Source: Elysia chlorotica (lineage: Eukaryota; Mollusca; Gastropoda; Plakobranchidae). Taken from it: a stretch of 64,000 nt of DNA. The DNA lies in NCBI GenBank assembly GCA_003991915.1, contig RQTK01000441.1:233599-297598 (forward strand). Direction: 5' to 3'. The notes under the pieces were generated by a model. The model was not told where the DNA came from and made no database searches. It saw only the letters and a list, made by a program, of their open reading frames with translations. The first letter of the stretch is position 1. The number at the start of each line of letters is the position of its first letter. Shown here one piece after another: positions 63,897-64,000 of this stretch. Both the position numbers and the translations under genes were made by a program.

Positions 63897-64000
63897 ATAA
63901 TGATAATAATTATTATTATTATAGTACAGAACATGTAATGGACTGTTGGAACTGTGGACTTCGGTTTAAAAAGATTCCCTGTTGTGGGATGAACTTGCAT
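63345..64000. other. Intron or upstream sequence with (GA)n and (AAT)n
   Basis: A (GA)n run at 63453-63507, degenerate GA at 63617-63640 and an (AAT)n array at 63836-63891, then ATTATTATTATT. No coding segment was recognised. Confidence 0.7.

Overview
This is eukaryotic nuclear DNA, almost all of it intronic or intergenic. It is probably from a gastropod mollusc. The reasons are the very high density of (GA)n/(TC)n, (GATA)n, (AAG)n and (AAT)n microsatellites, canonical GT-AG splice sites, many copies of a tRNA-headed SINE-like repeat ending in GTTGGACGTTAAACCAAC, and a fragment near 48.0 kb with a GTGAGTGAGTTT...TTTACGGC core of a type I associate with gastropod genomes. The organism call is inference. 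There are two assembly gaps (17259-17793 and 31150-31161). Both lie in GA/TC tracts.

The only gene I can name lies on the minus strand. At 1279-1234 there is a 46-nt exon that begins after TTTCAG, ends at GTGAGT and encodes GGSTVAIDNKIEQAM. This is the start of the TSC22 box (TSC22D1-4/GILZ in vertebrates, bunched in Drosophila). The following exon with the rest of the dimerisation and leucine-zipper segment must lie left of base 1. Upstream on the same strand are three long, GC-rich coding exons at 9048(or 9158)-7669, 21721-18761 and about 63336-62171. All three encode low-complexity Ser/Thr/Pro/Ala/Gln-rich protein. Each ends at a consensus donor leaving exactly two bases of a codon, which is the phase the 46-nt exon needs. 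The simplest reading is one TSC22-family locus of more than 60 kb with several alternative or serial 5' coding exons. This fits what is known of long and short isoforms in the family. The 18.8-21.7 kb exon has two apparent frame breaks.

Layout. 1-7.6 kb: TSC22-box exon, two partial duplicates of its donor end inside GA tracts, and an intron. 7.67-9.16 kb: coding exon. 9.2-18.7 kb: intron with SINEs, GATA array and gap. 18.76-21.72 kb: coding exon. 21.75-62.1 kb: about 40 kb of intron holding a 1.5-1.75 kb tandem duplication (22.8-26.0), SINEs, two related 32/33-bp minisatellites (32.1-32.5 and 34.2-34.7), a 165-bp degenerate repeat (41 kb), a decayed LINE reverse-transcriptase tail (48.2-48.6), a degenerate repeat array (48.8-50.0), nested duplications (52.9-56.7) and a 52-bp minisatellite (60.9-61.3). 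62.17-63.34 kb: coding exon. 63.34-64.0 kb: non-coding sequence.

No plus-strand gene, functional tRNA, rRNA or CRISPR array is supported. Most apparent ORFs are translations of simple repeats.
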